Source of the DNA: Gracilaria caudata
Taxonomy: Eukaryota; Rhodophyta; Florideophyceae; Gracilariales; Gracilariaceae
Length of the DNA: 29,361 nt
Direction of reading: 5' to 3'
NCBI GenBank assembly: GCA_030374735.1
Contig: JASCIV010000240.1
Coordinates: forward strand, 1-29,361
Positions 29,209 to 29,361 of the stretch are shown piece by piece; position 1 is the stretch's first letter, and each line of letters begins with the position of its first letter. Both the position numbers and the translations under genes were made by a program. Under the pieces are notes generated by a model, which saw only the letters and a program-made list of their open reading frames with translations, did not search any database and had not been told where the DNA came from.

Positions 29209-29361
29209 CAGTAATTTACTGCCAGGTGGCGACACTCACGTCTTCGCGCCACGCGCAGTCGTCTTCATTGTCAAAACGCGCTCCATGTCGCAACGTTTTC
29301 ACGCTTTGCGACTCGCGTTCTGCGGTTGTAGGACTAGTGTCAATAGTGCTACTCTAGTGAT

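Noticed and set aside
1..29361. tRNA, rRNA or CRISPR content
   Set aside because: No cloverleaf with a GGTTCGA-type T arm, no rRNA-like conserved blocks and no spaced direct-repeat array were seen on either strand. A tRNAscan or Rfam run would be decisive.

Overview
The window is nuclear DNA of a eukaryote. It holds recognisable genes for a DNAJ co-chaperone, EMG1/NEP1, a SARAF-like protein, SPT5, an eIF4B/4H-like protein, a Get1/WRB-like receptor, a SLAC1/TehA-type anion channel, RFC4 and a Ste20 kinase. Most coding regions are single-exon. Where introns occur they are few and short (about 98-129 nt) with GT..AG ends. A plastid-type SRPBCC protein with a transit-like leader and a decayed tocopherol cyclase (VTE1) gene point to a photosynthetic lineage. 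A red alga with a compact, intron-poor genome fits best, but that is inference from gene content and intron style.

Layout. 467-1660 (+) encodes a TPR-J-domain-membrane protein. 2981-4162 (-) is EMG1. About 4.2-8.1 kb is gene-poor and contains a degenerate hAT transposon with terminal repeats near 6087 and 6970. 8116-8923 (-) is the SARAF-like gene with three exons. 9717-13140 (+) is SPT5, tail-to-tail with the eIF4B/4H-like gene (13329-14582, -). A 780-bp divergent intergenic region leads to the SRPBCC gene (15363-15962, +). A possible 71-residue gene lies at 16940-17155. 17740-19036 (+) is the VTE1 pseudogene, broken by stops and frameshifts but keeping one clean intron. 20047-20922 (-) is the Get1-like gene. 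22446-23633 (+) is the anion channel. 24191-25270 (-) is RFC4. 25709-26542 (-) is an unrecognised reading frame with four stops and an embedded strong hairpin. 26783-28207 (-) is the Ste20 kinase. 29035-29208 is a foldback element with a perfect 50-bp palindrome.

The genes do not form a pathway. They are housekeeping functions (ribosome biogenesis, transcription elongation, translation initiation, replication clamp loading, tail-anchored protein insertion, signalling) separated by stretches with transposon and gene debris. The most unusual items are the VTE1 relic, the short-tailed SARAF homologue with a tandem NAG acceptor, the unknown decayed frame at 25.7-26.5 kb and the foldback element.
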